A DNA stretch of 64,000 bases from Arthrobacter sp. fls2-241-R2A-200 (GTDB lineage Bacteria > Actinomycetota > Actinomycetes > Actinomycetales > Micrococcaceae): contig NZ_JARVRJ010000003.1 in NCBI RefSeq assembly GCF_030209745.1, positions 163,550-227,549 on the forward strand, written 5' to 3'. A program made the translations under genes and the position numbers. Within the stretch, counting starts at the first letter, position 1; each line of letters opens with the position of its first letter. The notes under the pieces were generated by a model, which was given only the letters and a program-made list of their open reading frames with translations, had not been told where the DNA came from and searched no databases. Below are positions 27,294 to 34,566 of the stretch, in pieces.

Positions 27294-28186
27294 GCCCCGA
27301 ATTTACGCTGAGCGCGGGCGGTTACACGGCTGTTGTGACCGCCCACGCGGCTGCCTTGCGGGTGTTGCAGTTTGAGGGACGGGACCTTGTGGTTCCGTTC
27401 CCGGTCGGCGGTCCGATCCCGGACTTCCGCGGCATCATCGCCGCGCCGTGGCCGAACCGGATCGAGGACGGGAAGTACATTTTCGACGGCGTCGAGCACC
27501 ATGCGCCGGTCAACGAACCCGAGCGCGGAACCGCCTTGCATGGGCTGGCTTTCGCCCTCGACTGGACCTTGAAGGAGTCCGACGCCGCGTCGCTCACGTT
27601 GTCGTGCACTGTGGGGCCGACCACGGGCTATCCGTTCGTGCTTGAGCTCTCGGCCAGCTACGTGCTCGACGAAACCGGGCTGCACGCGTCCGTCACGGCC
27701 CGCAACGCAGCCGACGTCACCGCTCCCTACGGTGTCTGCCCGCACCCGTACCTCGTCGCCGGGTCCTCACCCTTGGATGAGTGGGTGCTGGAGTTTGCTG
27801 CTGACACCTTCCTTGAGGTCACGCCGGATAGGCTCCTGCCTGTTTCGCTGGCTCCGGTGCAGGGCCACGAGTTCGATTTCCGTTCCCCGCGTGCCATCGG
27901 AGCCACCGAGATCGACCATGCCTTCACGGACATCACGTTCGACGGCGGCCTGGCCCGCCTTTCCGTACGGGACCCGGCGGGAACCGGCGTCGGAATGTCC
28001 TGGGACCAAAGCTGCCCGTGGCTTCAGATCCATACGGCAGACAAACCGGCACCAATTCCGAGCCGGATTGGGCTGGCCGTGGAGCCGATGACGTGTCCGC
28101 CGGATGCGTTCAGTAGCGGCACGGACCTGATCCGGCTGGCGCCGGGTGCCGAGCACACGGCCTCGTGGAGCATCTACGCGCTGTAG
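27290..28186 (+). CDS. Aldose 1-epimerase (mutarotase) family protein
   Basis: This 298-residue protein interconverts the alpha and beta anomers of sugars, probably L-arabinose or xylose in this context. GTG 27290 overlaps the araA stop by 4 bp and is favoured over the upstream ATG at 27254, which would lie deep inside araA. Family motifs: [42 protein letters not shown] (His), [16 protein letters not shown] (catalytic His) and [35 protein letters not shown] (catalytic Glu). It belongs to the galactose-mutarotase-like fold. It is the last gene of the arabinose operon. Confidence 0.92.
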   Translation: MSPEFTLSAGGYTAVVTAHAAALRVLQFEGRDLVVPFPVGGPIPDFRGIIAAPWPNRIEDGKYIFDGVEHHAPVNEPERGTALHGLAFALDWTLKESDAASLTLSCTVGPTTGYPFVLELSASYVLDETGLHASVTARNAADVTAPYGVCPHPYLVAGSSPLDEWVLEFAADTFLEVTPDRLLPVSLAPVQGHEFDFRSPRAIGATEIDHAFTDITFDGGLARLSVRDPAGTGVGMSWDQSCPWLQIHTADKPAPIPSRIGLAVEPMTCPPDAFSSGTDLIRLAPGAEHTASWSIYAL

Positions 28187-28293
28187 CGACCCAACCAGGG
28201 GCGGCAGACGCCGCAGTGTTGTACGTTCCACGGTGCTGAACGTCAGATCCGTCACAGCGCTGGAACAGGGTGCCGCGCTAAACTGTAGGCATT

Positions 28294-28725
28294 ATGATCC
28301 GCACAATGTTCAAGTCCAAGATCCACCGCGCAACGGTGACCCATGCCGACCTCCACTACGTCGGCTCCGTCACCGTCGATCTGGATCTCTTGGAGGCGGC
28401 CGACATCCTTCCCGGTGAGCTCGTATCCATCGTGGATGTGACCAATGGCGCCCGTCTGGAGACCTACACCATTGCGGGCGAGCGCGGCACCGGCGTGATC
28501 GGGATCAACGGTGCTGCCGCCCACATGGTCCATGTTGGCGACACGGTCATCCTCATTACCTATGCCGAGATGACCACGGAGGAAGCCAGGGCATACCAAC
28601 CCAAGGTCGTTCACGTGGGTGCAGATAACCACATCATCCGGCTCGGCAATGATCCCGCTGAGGCACACACGCCCGGGCTCCTCCGACCGCCGCACGCCCT
28701 CAGCAACGCCGCCCAGCTCAGCTAG
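28294..28725 (+). CDS. panD: Aspartate 1-decarboxylase
   Basis: Makes beta-alanine from L-aspartate for pantothenate and coenzyme A synthesis. The 143-residue proenzyme [29 protein letters not shown] contains the GS self-cleavage site that creates the pyruvoyl group (G24-S25). Further motifs are [27 protein letters not shown] and [12 protein letters not shown]. The C-terminal ~15 residues are variable. There is no strong ribosome site; TAAACT lies 9 nt before the ATG. The last 8 bp overlap the 3' end of the convergent amine oxidase gene. Confidence 0.97.
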   Translation: MIRTMFKSKIHRATVTHADLHYVGSVTVDLDLLEAADILPGELVSIVDVTNGARLETYTIAGERGTGVIGINGAAAHMVHVGDTVILITYAEMTTEEARAYQPKVVHVGADNHIIRLGNDPAEAHTPGLLRPPHALSNAAQLS

Positions 28726-30070
28726 GTTTTTGCACTAACTCCTGGTCCCGTAAGTGCTCCTGGTCCCGTAAGCGCGCCTCCATGAGCAGCTCGGCTTCCA
28801 CGTGGCGGGCAGCGTCGATTCCGCTCTCGATGGCGCCGTCAATGAAGCCGCCCCACCCGTTGGCGTAGTCCGAGCAGGCAAGGTGTATCCGGCCCTCGGG
28901 GCGTTGAAGCTCGGTCAAACAGTTTGTGAGGTAGCCCGTGTAATGCATGGGCCACGTGGACTGGGCAAACTGGTCCGCAACCCAGTCGTGCCCAGCTACA
29001 TCCAGCACTTCCAGACCTGGGACCAGTGCGTCCACATGCCGTTGAGCTGCGGCGACATCATCGACGTCCACGGCCGCGGCGTCGGGACCGAACCCCACCA
29101 AGGTGGTGGATTCGTCGTCGATGTACTCGACCTGGAGGAAGTTCAAGGCGCCTGTCTCCGGCCCAAGGGCAACGAAGCGTTCGTGGCAACCCTTCACCGT
29201 GATCCACAGTTTGGCACCGCGGCCCGCTTGGCCTTTCGCCGCTGCTTCCCTTTTTACAGGGGACAGGGGCGGCTGGATGTCGATATCGTTCAACACGCTC
29301 AGAGGCAGGCCGAGAATGAGTTGCCGTGCTGCGTAAGTCTTTCCGCACGTGGTTGTAACGCGCACTTCATCGCGGTCCTGTCGAACCGAGACGACCTGTT
29401 GGTTCAGCCATAGCTCCGCCCTTGAGTCAGCGAGGATCGCATCTATCAGGCGACGGGTGCCCCCTTCGATCTTGAAACTGGCACATGCTTCAAACATGAG
29501 CTGCCAATCGCCACTGGCTACCGCGCACCAACGCAACGCCTGCGTATACGCGGCCTCGTCAAGCCTGCCATTGAAGTTCAGCGTCCAGAAGGACCTCAGC
29601 AGTTGCCGCTGATCCTCGGGGAGGGCAAGCTTGTCAATGGCCTCGGAGAGCGTGATCCCGTCAATGTCGAGCACCTCCGGGTTGGTCAGCGGTTGCCAAG
29701 GCAGCGGGAAATAGCGGCGGGAGTCAGCCAAGAGCGTTCGGTTGGGAGCATCGAGCAACTCCGTCAACTGCTCAGCGGGCCCCTCGCGCCGCAGGCCATC
29801 GGCCACCCAGAAAGCCTTGGTGAAATCCGGTCCAGGGACGGCCGGGATCCCGTACCGCCCCAGCTCTGCCCAGACATAGGGCTGGGTCCAATGCACCCAG
29901 GTTCCTCCCAACTCGAGGTCGCGCCCGAGGCGTTCCTCCAGATAGGTTCGGCCGCCAATCCTATCTCTGGCCTCCAGCACGGTGGTGGTGTGACCGCGCC
30001 GTGACAGCTCGCGGGCCGCGGTGAGTCCCGCGAACCCGGCACCAATGATCAGTACCTCGGAAGTCTCCAC
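28718..30070 (-). CDS. Flavin-containing amine oxidase
   Basis: This FAD enzyme of 450 residues probably oxidises a primary amine or polyamine to an aldehyde, ammonia and hydrogen peroxide. GTG 30070 has AGGAG 7 nt upstream. The dinucleotide-binding motif [38 protein letters not shown] begins a few residues in. [22 protein letters not shown] and the C-terminal [46 protein letters not shown] (FAD site) are typical of the monoamine/putrescine oxidase group. An 18-bp tandem duplication near the 3' end encodes L-R-D-Q-E twice. It is the last gene of a four-gene operon with a permease, a MoaF-like protein and a cupin. The substrate is not known. Confidence 0.9.
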   Translation of the reverse strand: METSEVLIIGAGFAGLTAARELSRRGHTTTVLEARDRIGGRTYLEERLGRDLELGGTWVHWTQPYVWAELGRYGIPAVPGPDFTKAFWVADGLRREGPAEQLTELLDAPNRTLLADSRRYFPLPWQPLTNPEVLDIDGITLSEAIDKLALPEDQRQLLRSFWTLNFNGRLDEAAYTQALRWCAVASGDWQLMFEACASFKIEGGTRRLIDAILADSRAELWLNQQVVSVRQDRDEVRVTTTCGKTYAARQLILGLPLSVLNDIDIQPPLSPVKREAAAKGQAGRGAKLWITVKGCHERFVALGPETGALNFLQVEYIDDESTTLVGFGPDAAAVDVDDVAAAQRHVDALVPGLEVLDVAGHDWVADQFAQSTWPMHYTGYLTNCLTELQRPEGRIHLACSDYANGWGGFIDGAIESGIDAARHVEAELLMEARLRDQEHLRDQELVQKPS

Positions 30071-30080
30071 GCGCTGGCTC

Positions 30081-30413
30081 CTAGCTGTAAACGAAGAATT
30101 CGACAGTGGGCTCAAGGACCGCCCATCGCGTCATGGCGCCTTTGGACAGGGACGCCATGGAACCTGCGGTGAGTTCGAAGGTCTCGCCACCCTTGACATC
30201 GATGCGGAGGTGGCCCGAAATGATGTAAATGGTTTCGTCCTGGTCGATGGGGAGGTCGAACGGCTCAGGCGCTTGCTCAGGGGTGACTTTCCAGATACCG
30301 CTGCTGAGCGAATCGTTGCCGTCATCACCGGGACGGCGGAGCCATTGGACGCTTCCAAGCTCAAAAGAGTCGAAGCCTGTGTGGTCGAGGTGGGCGTGAA
30401 AAACTTGGGCCAT
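30081..30413 (-). CDS. Cupin-domain protein
   Basis: This single-domain cupin of 110 residues has GDDGNDSLSSGIWKVTPEQAP, then PIDQDETIYIISGHLRIDVKGGETFELTAGSMASLSKG, corresponding to cupin motifs 1 and 2. The usual metal-binding histidines of motif 1 (HxH...E) are replaced; D, E and S residues occupy these positions. Sugar- and amine-responsive cupins with such changes may bind ligand rather than catalyse. It sits 10 bp upstream of the amine oxidase and 27 bp after the MoaF-like gene, so it belongs to the amine operon. Its role there is unknown. Confidence 0.85.
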   Translation of the reverse strand: MAQVFHAHLDHTGFDSFELGSVQWLRRPGDDGNDSLSSGIWKVTPEQAPEPFDLPIDQDETIYIISGHLRIDVKGGETFELTAGSMASLSKGAMTRWAVLEPTVEFFVYS

Positions 30414-30441
30414 GGTGTACTCCTGTCATCGGGAACCACGC

Positions 30442-31233
30442 TCAACGCTTGCGCGTGTCCTGTGGGTAGTTGGTGGTGTTCAGGATGCTGAGCCTTGAAT
30501 CGAACGGCAGGCTAACCGGTTCCCCGGTTGGATTGTCCCACCCGAACATGCGCCCAATAGATCGTTTTTCGCGGAGGTCTATCAGGAGCACCGCTTCCAC
30601 GGTCATGACCTTTTCGGTCCAAAAGAAGATGTACAAATCCTCCGCAACGTCCCACACCATGCAGCGATCCGTGTCAGCCAACCCGGCCTCCCCACCGCGG
30701 ACGCAGTGCCATGTGAAGGTGCCTTGGTTCAGGTAGATGTGCTCGTAGGATTCGACGTCGCTGTAGCGGTAGAAGATCCGCTTACCTACGAGTGCCGACG
30801 ATCGTTGGTGCACCGTGGGGTGTCCGTTGATGTTCGTATGCGTGAAGCCCGTTGAGGCGCGCACGGTCCCCTTGGATGTGGTGAACTTGGAGACGGCCGT
30901 GGTGAGCGCACCGTTGGTGCGATCAAAGATGATGGTGACATTTTCGGCGTCGGCAGCCTGTCCGCGGACGAAGTCGATAATGAAAATGCCCTCGCGGGCC
31001 TCAATCGCCTTATAGGCGGCAGTCCCTCCCGAACTTCCTTCCGACCAGGAGAGGGTATTCGGGGTCTGGAACGCGTATTCGATGCGGGAACCGTCAGGTG
31101 TTTCCTGGGAGATCTTCGTATTGACCAGTGCAGGCGAGGCAGGCAGCGTCTGGTCGCCAAATCCGTCCACCATGGTGGAGACGGGCGGCCACTCTTCTTC
31201 CGGAACGTAGTCTTGGAGAGCTGTGGTAGTCAT
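30442..31233 (-). CDS. MoaF-like protein (monoamine-regulon family)
   Basis: This 263-residue protein starts at ATG 31233, with AAAGGA 7 nt upstream. GGTAAYKAIEAREGIFIIDFVRG, TVHQRSSALVGKRIFYRYSDVESYEHIYLNQGTFTWHCVRGGEAGLADTDRCMVWDVAEDLYIFFWTEK and DLREKRSIGRMFGWDNPTGEPVSLPFDSRLSILNTT match the two-part MoaF family. The family was named from the monoamine regulon of Klebsiella and is often mislabelled molybdenum-cofactor biosynthesis protein F. It has a lipocalin-like, two-barrel predicted form and no known catalytic residues. Placement between an amine permease and an amine oxidase fits a role in amine degradation, which is inference. Confidence 0.85.
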   Translation of the reverse strand: MTTTALQDYVPEEEWPPVSTMVDGFGDQTLPASPALVNTKISQETPDGSRIEYAFQTPNTLSWSEGSSGGTAAYKAIEAREGIFIIDFVRGQAADAENVTIIFDRTNGALTTAVSKFTTSKGTVRASTGFTHTNINGHPTVHQRSSALVGKRIFYRYSDVESYEHIYLNQGTFTWHCVRGGEAGLADTDRCMVWDVAEDLYIFFWTEKVMTVEAVLLIDLREKRSIGRMFGWDNPTGEPVSLPFDSRLSILNTTNYPQDTRKR

Positions 31234-31252
31234 GCGTGGTCCTTTCGGGATG

Positions 31253-32713
31253 TCAGACGATTTCGGCTGCGTAGTTGATGGTTGGTTTTTGGGCTCCGCG
31301 GACCATACCTGCAATGAAGAACAGCGGGATATCGAGGAGCAGCCATCGGGCTACCCCTCCCTCGCCTCCAAGCAGGGCGTCATAGTTGTCCAAAGTCAGG
31401 TAGGCGACCACCACAAAGGCCAGAAGCGACAGAGCCGGCGCGATGGTGGTGACCCAGAGGTTGTCCCTCAGCCCTGATCTGGCGAAGTACACCAGGATGG
31501 CCGCTGATGTCAGGAGCAGGATGGAAATGAATCCCGCTGTGCCCAGGGCCACGAACCAGGCGAAGACCGTTGCCATCGGATCGGCGCCGGCGATGAGGAA
31601 AGCGCTGATCACTGCCAGGACGACCAAGGAGTTGACCAGGCCGGCGAACGACGGCGCACCTGATCGGGAAACCGAGGACAACTTGGCCGGAAGTGATCCC
31701 GCGCGCCCAAGAGCGAAGAGGTACCGGGAGAACATGTTGGCCAATCCAAGGAGCATTGCGATAAAGCTTGTGACCACCAGCACCTGCATGGCGATGCTCA
31801 GCCACGATCCCGCACTGGCCGCAGCGAGGTCGAAAATCATGCCGGAGGGGTTTTCGGTTGCCGCCGCTTGGATCCCGTCAATTCCGATGGAACCACTGAT
31901 GGCCCAGGTGGACACCGCGTAGAAGACGCCCACAAACGCAATGACCAGATAGGCGGCGCGCGGGATGGTGCGACGCGGATTCTTTGCCTCCTCGGCGAAC
32001 ACCACCGTGGCTTCAAAACTGGTGAAGCAGGCGAAGGCAAACAGCAGCGAGATGCCCAGGCCCGGGCCTACTATGCTTCCCGCCGTGAACCCTGCGAACG
32101 TAAAGATGCCGATACCTTTTTGGGCGATGAGGGAGGCAATCAACGCGGCAACTACCAGGGTTTCGCCAAGAATCAGGACCCCCAAAACCCTAAGGCTGGC
32201 ATCCACGCCTTTCATGGTCAGGAACGTAGTGAGCGCCAGAACGGCCACGATCCAAAAGTAGACAGGTACTGCGAGGCCCGCGAGGCCCTGCACCAACTGT
32301 GCCGCGAAAACGCCAAACTGTGACCATAGACCAATTTGCAGGCTGAGGTACGTGAGGATGGCAATGCCGGCCCCGCCTGTGGCCCACTTAACTCCGAGTC
32401 CTTTGGCTATGTAGGCCACGAATCCGCCAGCGTTGGTGATGTGCTGGCTCATTCGGAGATATCCCACTGAAAAGAGGGCTACCAGGAGGGCGGCAATGAT
32501 GTAGACAACCGGGGTTCCGGGGCCGCTCGCCGCGAAGATCACCGGACTTGCGCCCACGACGGCGGCCATGGGCGCCGCTGCGGCGATGGCGAAGAAGGCT
32601 ATGGCGACGACGCCAAGCTTGTTTGCCCCGAGCCGCGCGTTGTTGCTGCTATGGGAAGGCTGTGCAGATTGAGTTTCGGCCGGAGCCGCTGTGGTGGGGC
32701 TGGGTTCGTTCAT
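31253..32713 (-). CDS. APC-family amino acid/amine permease
   Basis: This 486-residue transporter has 12 helices. ATG 32713 (MNEPSPTTAAPAETQ) has GGAAAG upstream and is preferred over the ATG at 32746. The family start ANKLGVVAIAFFAIAAAAPMAAVVGASPVIFAASGPGTPVVYIIAA is typical of the APC (amino acid-polyamine-organocation) superfamily. CFTSFEATVVFAEEAKNPRRTIPRAAYL holds the conserved glutamates of TM6 and the loop after it. It is the first gene of the amine operon and lies just downstream of a strong promoter and the 36-bp palindrome; the divergent TetR gene probably controls it. It likely imports the substrate of the amine oxidase. Confidence 0.92.
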   Translation of the reverse strand: MNEPSPTTAAPAETQSAQPSHSSNNARLGANKLGVVAIAFFAIAAAAPMAAVVGASPVIFAASGPGTPVVYIIAALLVALFSVGYLRMSQHITNAGGFVAYIAKGLGVKWATGGAGIAILTYLSLQIGLWSQFGVFAAQLVQGLAGLAVPVYFWIVAVLALTTFLTMKGVDASLRVLGVLILGETLVVAALIASLIAQKGIGIFTFAGFTAGSIVGPGLGISLLFAFACFTSFEATVVFAEEAKNPRRTIPRAAYLVIAFVGVFYAVSTWAISGSIGIDGIQAAATENPSGMIFDLAAASAGSWLSIAMQVLVVTSFIAMLLGLANMFSRYLFALGRAGSLPAKLSSVSRSGAPSFAGLVNSLVVLAVISAFLIAGADPMATVFAWFVALGTAGFISILLLTSAAILVYFARSGLRDNLWVTTIAPALSLLAFVVVAYLTLDNYDALLGGEGGVARWLLLDIPLFFIAGMVRGAQKPTINYAAEIV

Positions 32714-32841
32714 GAGGCTGTTCTTTCCGAAATGCAATGGCTCCATCGCCAGTGCGGAGGGATAGGGCGCCTACGCCCACGGTCACTTCCGGGGGCGTCA
32801 AGGCTGAAGCTGCTCTTGATGTGCGGCTAGTGATGCCGGCC

Positions 32842-32877
32842 ACACTCAGAACTATACGTTTGTATAGTTCTGAGTGT
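32842..32877. promoter_or_regulatory. 36-bp perfect inverted repeat, probable TetR operator
   Basis: ACACTCAGAACTATAC (32842-32857) and GTATAGTTCTGAGTGT (32862-32877) are exact inverted copies around GTTT. It lies between the divergent permease and tetR genes and covers the -35 to -10 region of the permease promoter. The length suits binding of two TetR dimers or one dimer to a long site. As RNA it would also form a stable hairpin, but only if transcription began upstream of it. Confidence 0.85.
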
Positions 32878-32880
32878 CAA
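32851..32880 (-). promoter_or_regulatory. Promoter of the amine permease operon
   Basis: On the minus strand: TTGACA (32880-32875), an 18-bp spacer, then TATAGT (32856-32851). This is a perfect -35 and a near-perfect -10, with the same spacing as the xylA promoter. The promoter is almost wholly contained in the 36-bp inverted repeat. Confidence 0.8.
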
Positions 32881-32913
32881 GAGTGGGTGTGGTGCCGCCG
32901 ATAGACTCACTTC

Positions 32914-33513
32914 ATGGCTCAGGAATCACACAGGTTGCCGTACGGAGACGGAAGGGACGCCCTCTTGTCTGCCGTGGTGGAGGTGGTAGCGGACAAAGGC
33001 CTGCGCGGGGCAACCTACAGATCGGTCGCAGCGCGTGCCGGCGTCAACCATGCCCTGGTCACCCACCACTTTGGCTCCATGGAGGGCCTTCTGGTAGCCA
33101 CGATGGAGTGGTCCGTCCGGCGGTCCATTGAAGAAACCGGGCTGACCGGCGTCGCGGACTTTGAGGGCAACTTCGCAGATTCACTTATCGAGAGCGTTTC
33201 TGCCGAACCGGAACTTCAACTGTTCCAGTTTGAAATGATCCTCGAATCACGGCGCAACCCACGCATCCGTGCCATGGTGGAGCATTTGTACGCGAGTTAC
33301 GTCGAAACCGTTGAGGATGCCCTGAAGCGCCGCGGATTGGATACGGACAACGAAGCATCCCTCGCGATATTCGCCGCACTCGACGGGCTGATGCTGCAGT
33401 TCGTCACTTTTGGCAACCCCGCCAAGATCAGGGCGGCGGTAACCCAGGTAGGCCGAATGGTTTCCGCCCTCGGCGAGGCGAACGGGACCGCTGGAGAGCC
33501 CCCCGCACATTGA
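32914..33513 (+). CDS. TetR-family transcriptional regulator
   Basis: This 199-residue repressor has an N-terminal TetR helix-turn-helix (DGRDALLSAVVEVVADKGLRGATYRSVAARAGVNHALVTHHFGSMEGLLVATMEWSV, residues ~12-68) and an all-helical ligand domain. TAGACT lies 6 nt before the ATG and no ribosome site is seen, so the message may be leaderless. It is divergent from the amine permease operon, with a 36-bp perfect palindrome in the gap, and so is very probably its repressor, relieved by the amine or a product. The inducer is not identifiable from sequence. Confidence 0.92.
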   Translation: MAQESHRLPYGDGRDALLSAVVEVVADKGLRGATYRSVAARAGVNHALVTHHFGSMEGLLVATMEWSVRRSIEETGLTGVADFEGNFADSLIESVSAEPELQLFQFEMILESRRNPRIRAMVEHLYASYVETVEDALKRRGLDTDNEASLAIFAALDGLMLQFVTFGNPAKIRAAVTQVGRMVSALGEANGTAGEPPAH

Positions 33514-33622
33514 CCGCAGTGTCCGCATAACGGGACACCACCGTGAAAACGCTTACTGGCCACCCAGGACTGATTAGGCTGGAAGTCGTGACCCGTCGAT
33601 TCCCTGCCCCTTCGCCGCTGCA

Positions 33623-34549
33623 ATGATCGGCGTCCTCTCGGGTTTTTTCGTAGTGTGGGCCATCATCCTGGTGGGCATGTTCGTTGGCCGCCGGGGGATT
33701 TTGGGCGAGAACGCACGCTCGGTCCTGAGTTCCCTGACATTCTTCGTTGCCAGCCCGGCGCTGTTGTTCGAGACCCTGAGTAAAGCCAACCTGCACGACG
33801 TTTTCGCTGCCCCACTTCTTGTCACTGCGGTGGGCGCTGTGATCACCGGCCTGCTCTTCTTCCTGATCGTGAAGTTCTGGCTGGGACGCACCATGCCTGA
33901 GGCCCTGATGTCCTCCATGAGTGCGTCCTTGGCCAACTCGGCAAACCTCGGCATCCCCATCGCGGTTTTTGTCCTGGGCGATGCCAGTTATGTGGCGCCC
34001 TTGCTTATTTTCCAGCTGGCGTTCTACACACCGATGTACCTGATGGCCCTCGACGCCAGCACCAGCGCGCACCGCACCACTCCCCTGCGCTTCCTGCTGA
34101 TGATCGTCAGGAATCCCATGATTGTGGGCTCTGCGCTGGGCCTGGTCGCGGCCGGCACGGGGTTCCAGGTGCCCTCGCTCATCCTTGAACCGATCCACCT
34201 GATTGGGGGAGCCGCGATCCCGGCCATGCTGATGTCCTTTGGCATGAGCCTGAACGGCTCCAAACCGCTGCAGAGGGACGCCGGGCGCCGGACGGACACC
34301 CTGCTGGCAAGCGGCTTCAAGCTGGTGGTCCACCCCTTGGTTGCATATCTCTTTGCCAGGTTCGCCCTGGGCATTGACGGGCATGCACTCTTCGCAGTGG
34401 TGGTGACATCGGCGTTGCCCACGGCGCAGAACGTGTTCGTGGCCGCGAACCGCTACCAGGCCGGGCTCACGGTAGCCAAGGACACGGTGCTCATCACCAC
34501 GGTTGTGGCAGTGCCCGCAATGATCGTGGTGGCCCTGCTTCTGACATAA
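33623..34549 (+). CDS. AEC (auxin efflux carrier) family transporter
   Basis: This 308-residue membrane protein is organised as two inverted five-helix bundles. It begins MIGVLSGFFVVWAIILVGMFVGRRGILGENARSVLSSLTFFVASPALLFETLSKANL, typical of the AEC family. The crossover helix of each half is visible: SLANSANLGIPIAVFVLG (~residues 105-122) and VVTSALPTAQNVFVAANRY (~258-276). Bacterial members carry malate, malonate or other small organic acids, sometimes lysine derivatives. No substrate can be read here. It is a single gene, convergent with the GH15 fusion (17 bp apart). Confidence 0.9.
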   Translation: MIGVLSGFFVVWAIILVGMFVGRRGILGENARSVLSSLTFFVASPALLFETLSKANLHDVFAAPLLVTAVGAVITGLLFFLIVKFWLGRTMPEALMSSMSASLANSANLGIPIAVFVLGDASYVAPLLIFQLAFYTPMYLMALDASTSAHRTTPLRFLLMIVRNPMIVGSALGLVAAGTGFQVPSLILEPIHLIGGAAIPAMLMSFGMSLNGSKPLQRDAGRRTDTLLASGFKLVVHPLVAYLFARFALGIDGHALFAVVVTSALPTAQNVFVAANRYQAGLTVAKDTVLITTVVAVPAMIVVALLLT

Positions 34550-34566
34550 ACGCTCCCCGGGCCGGC

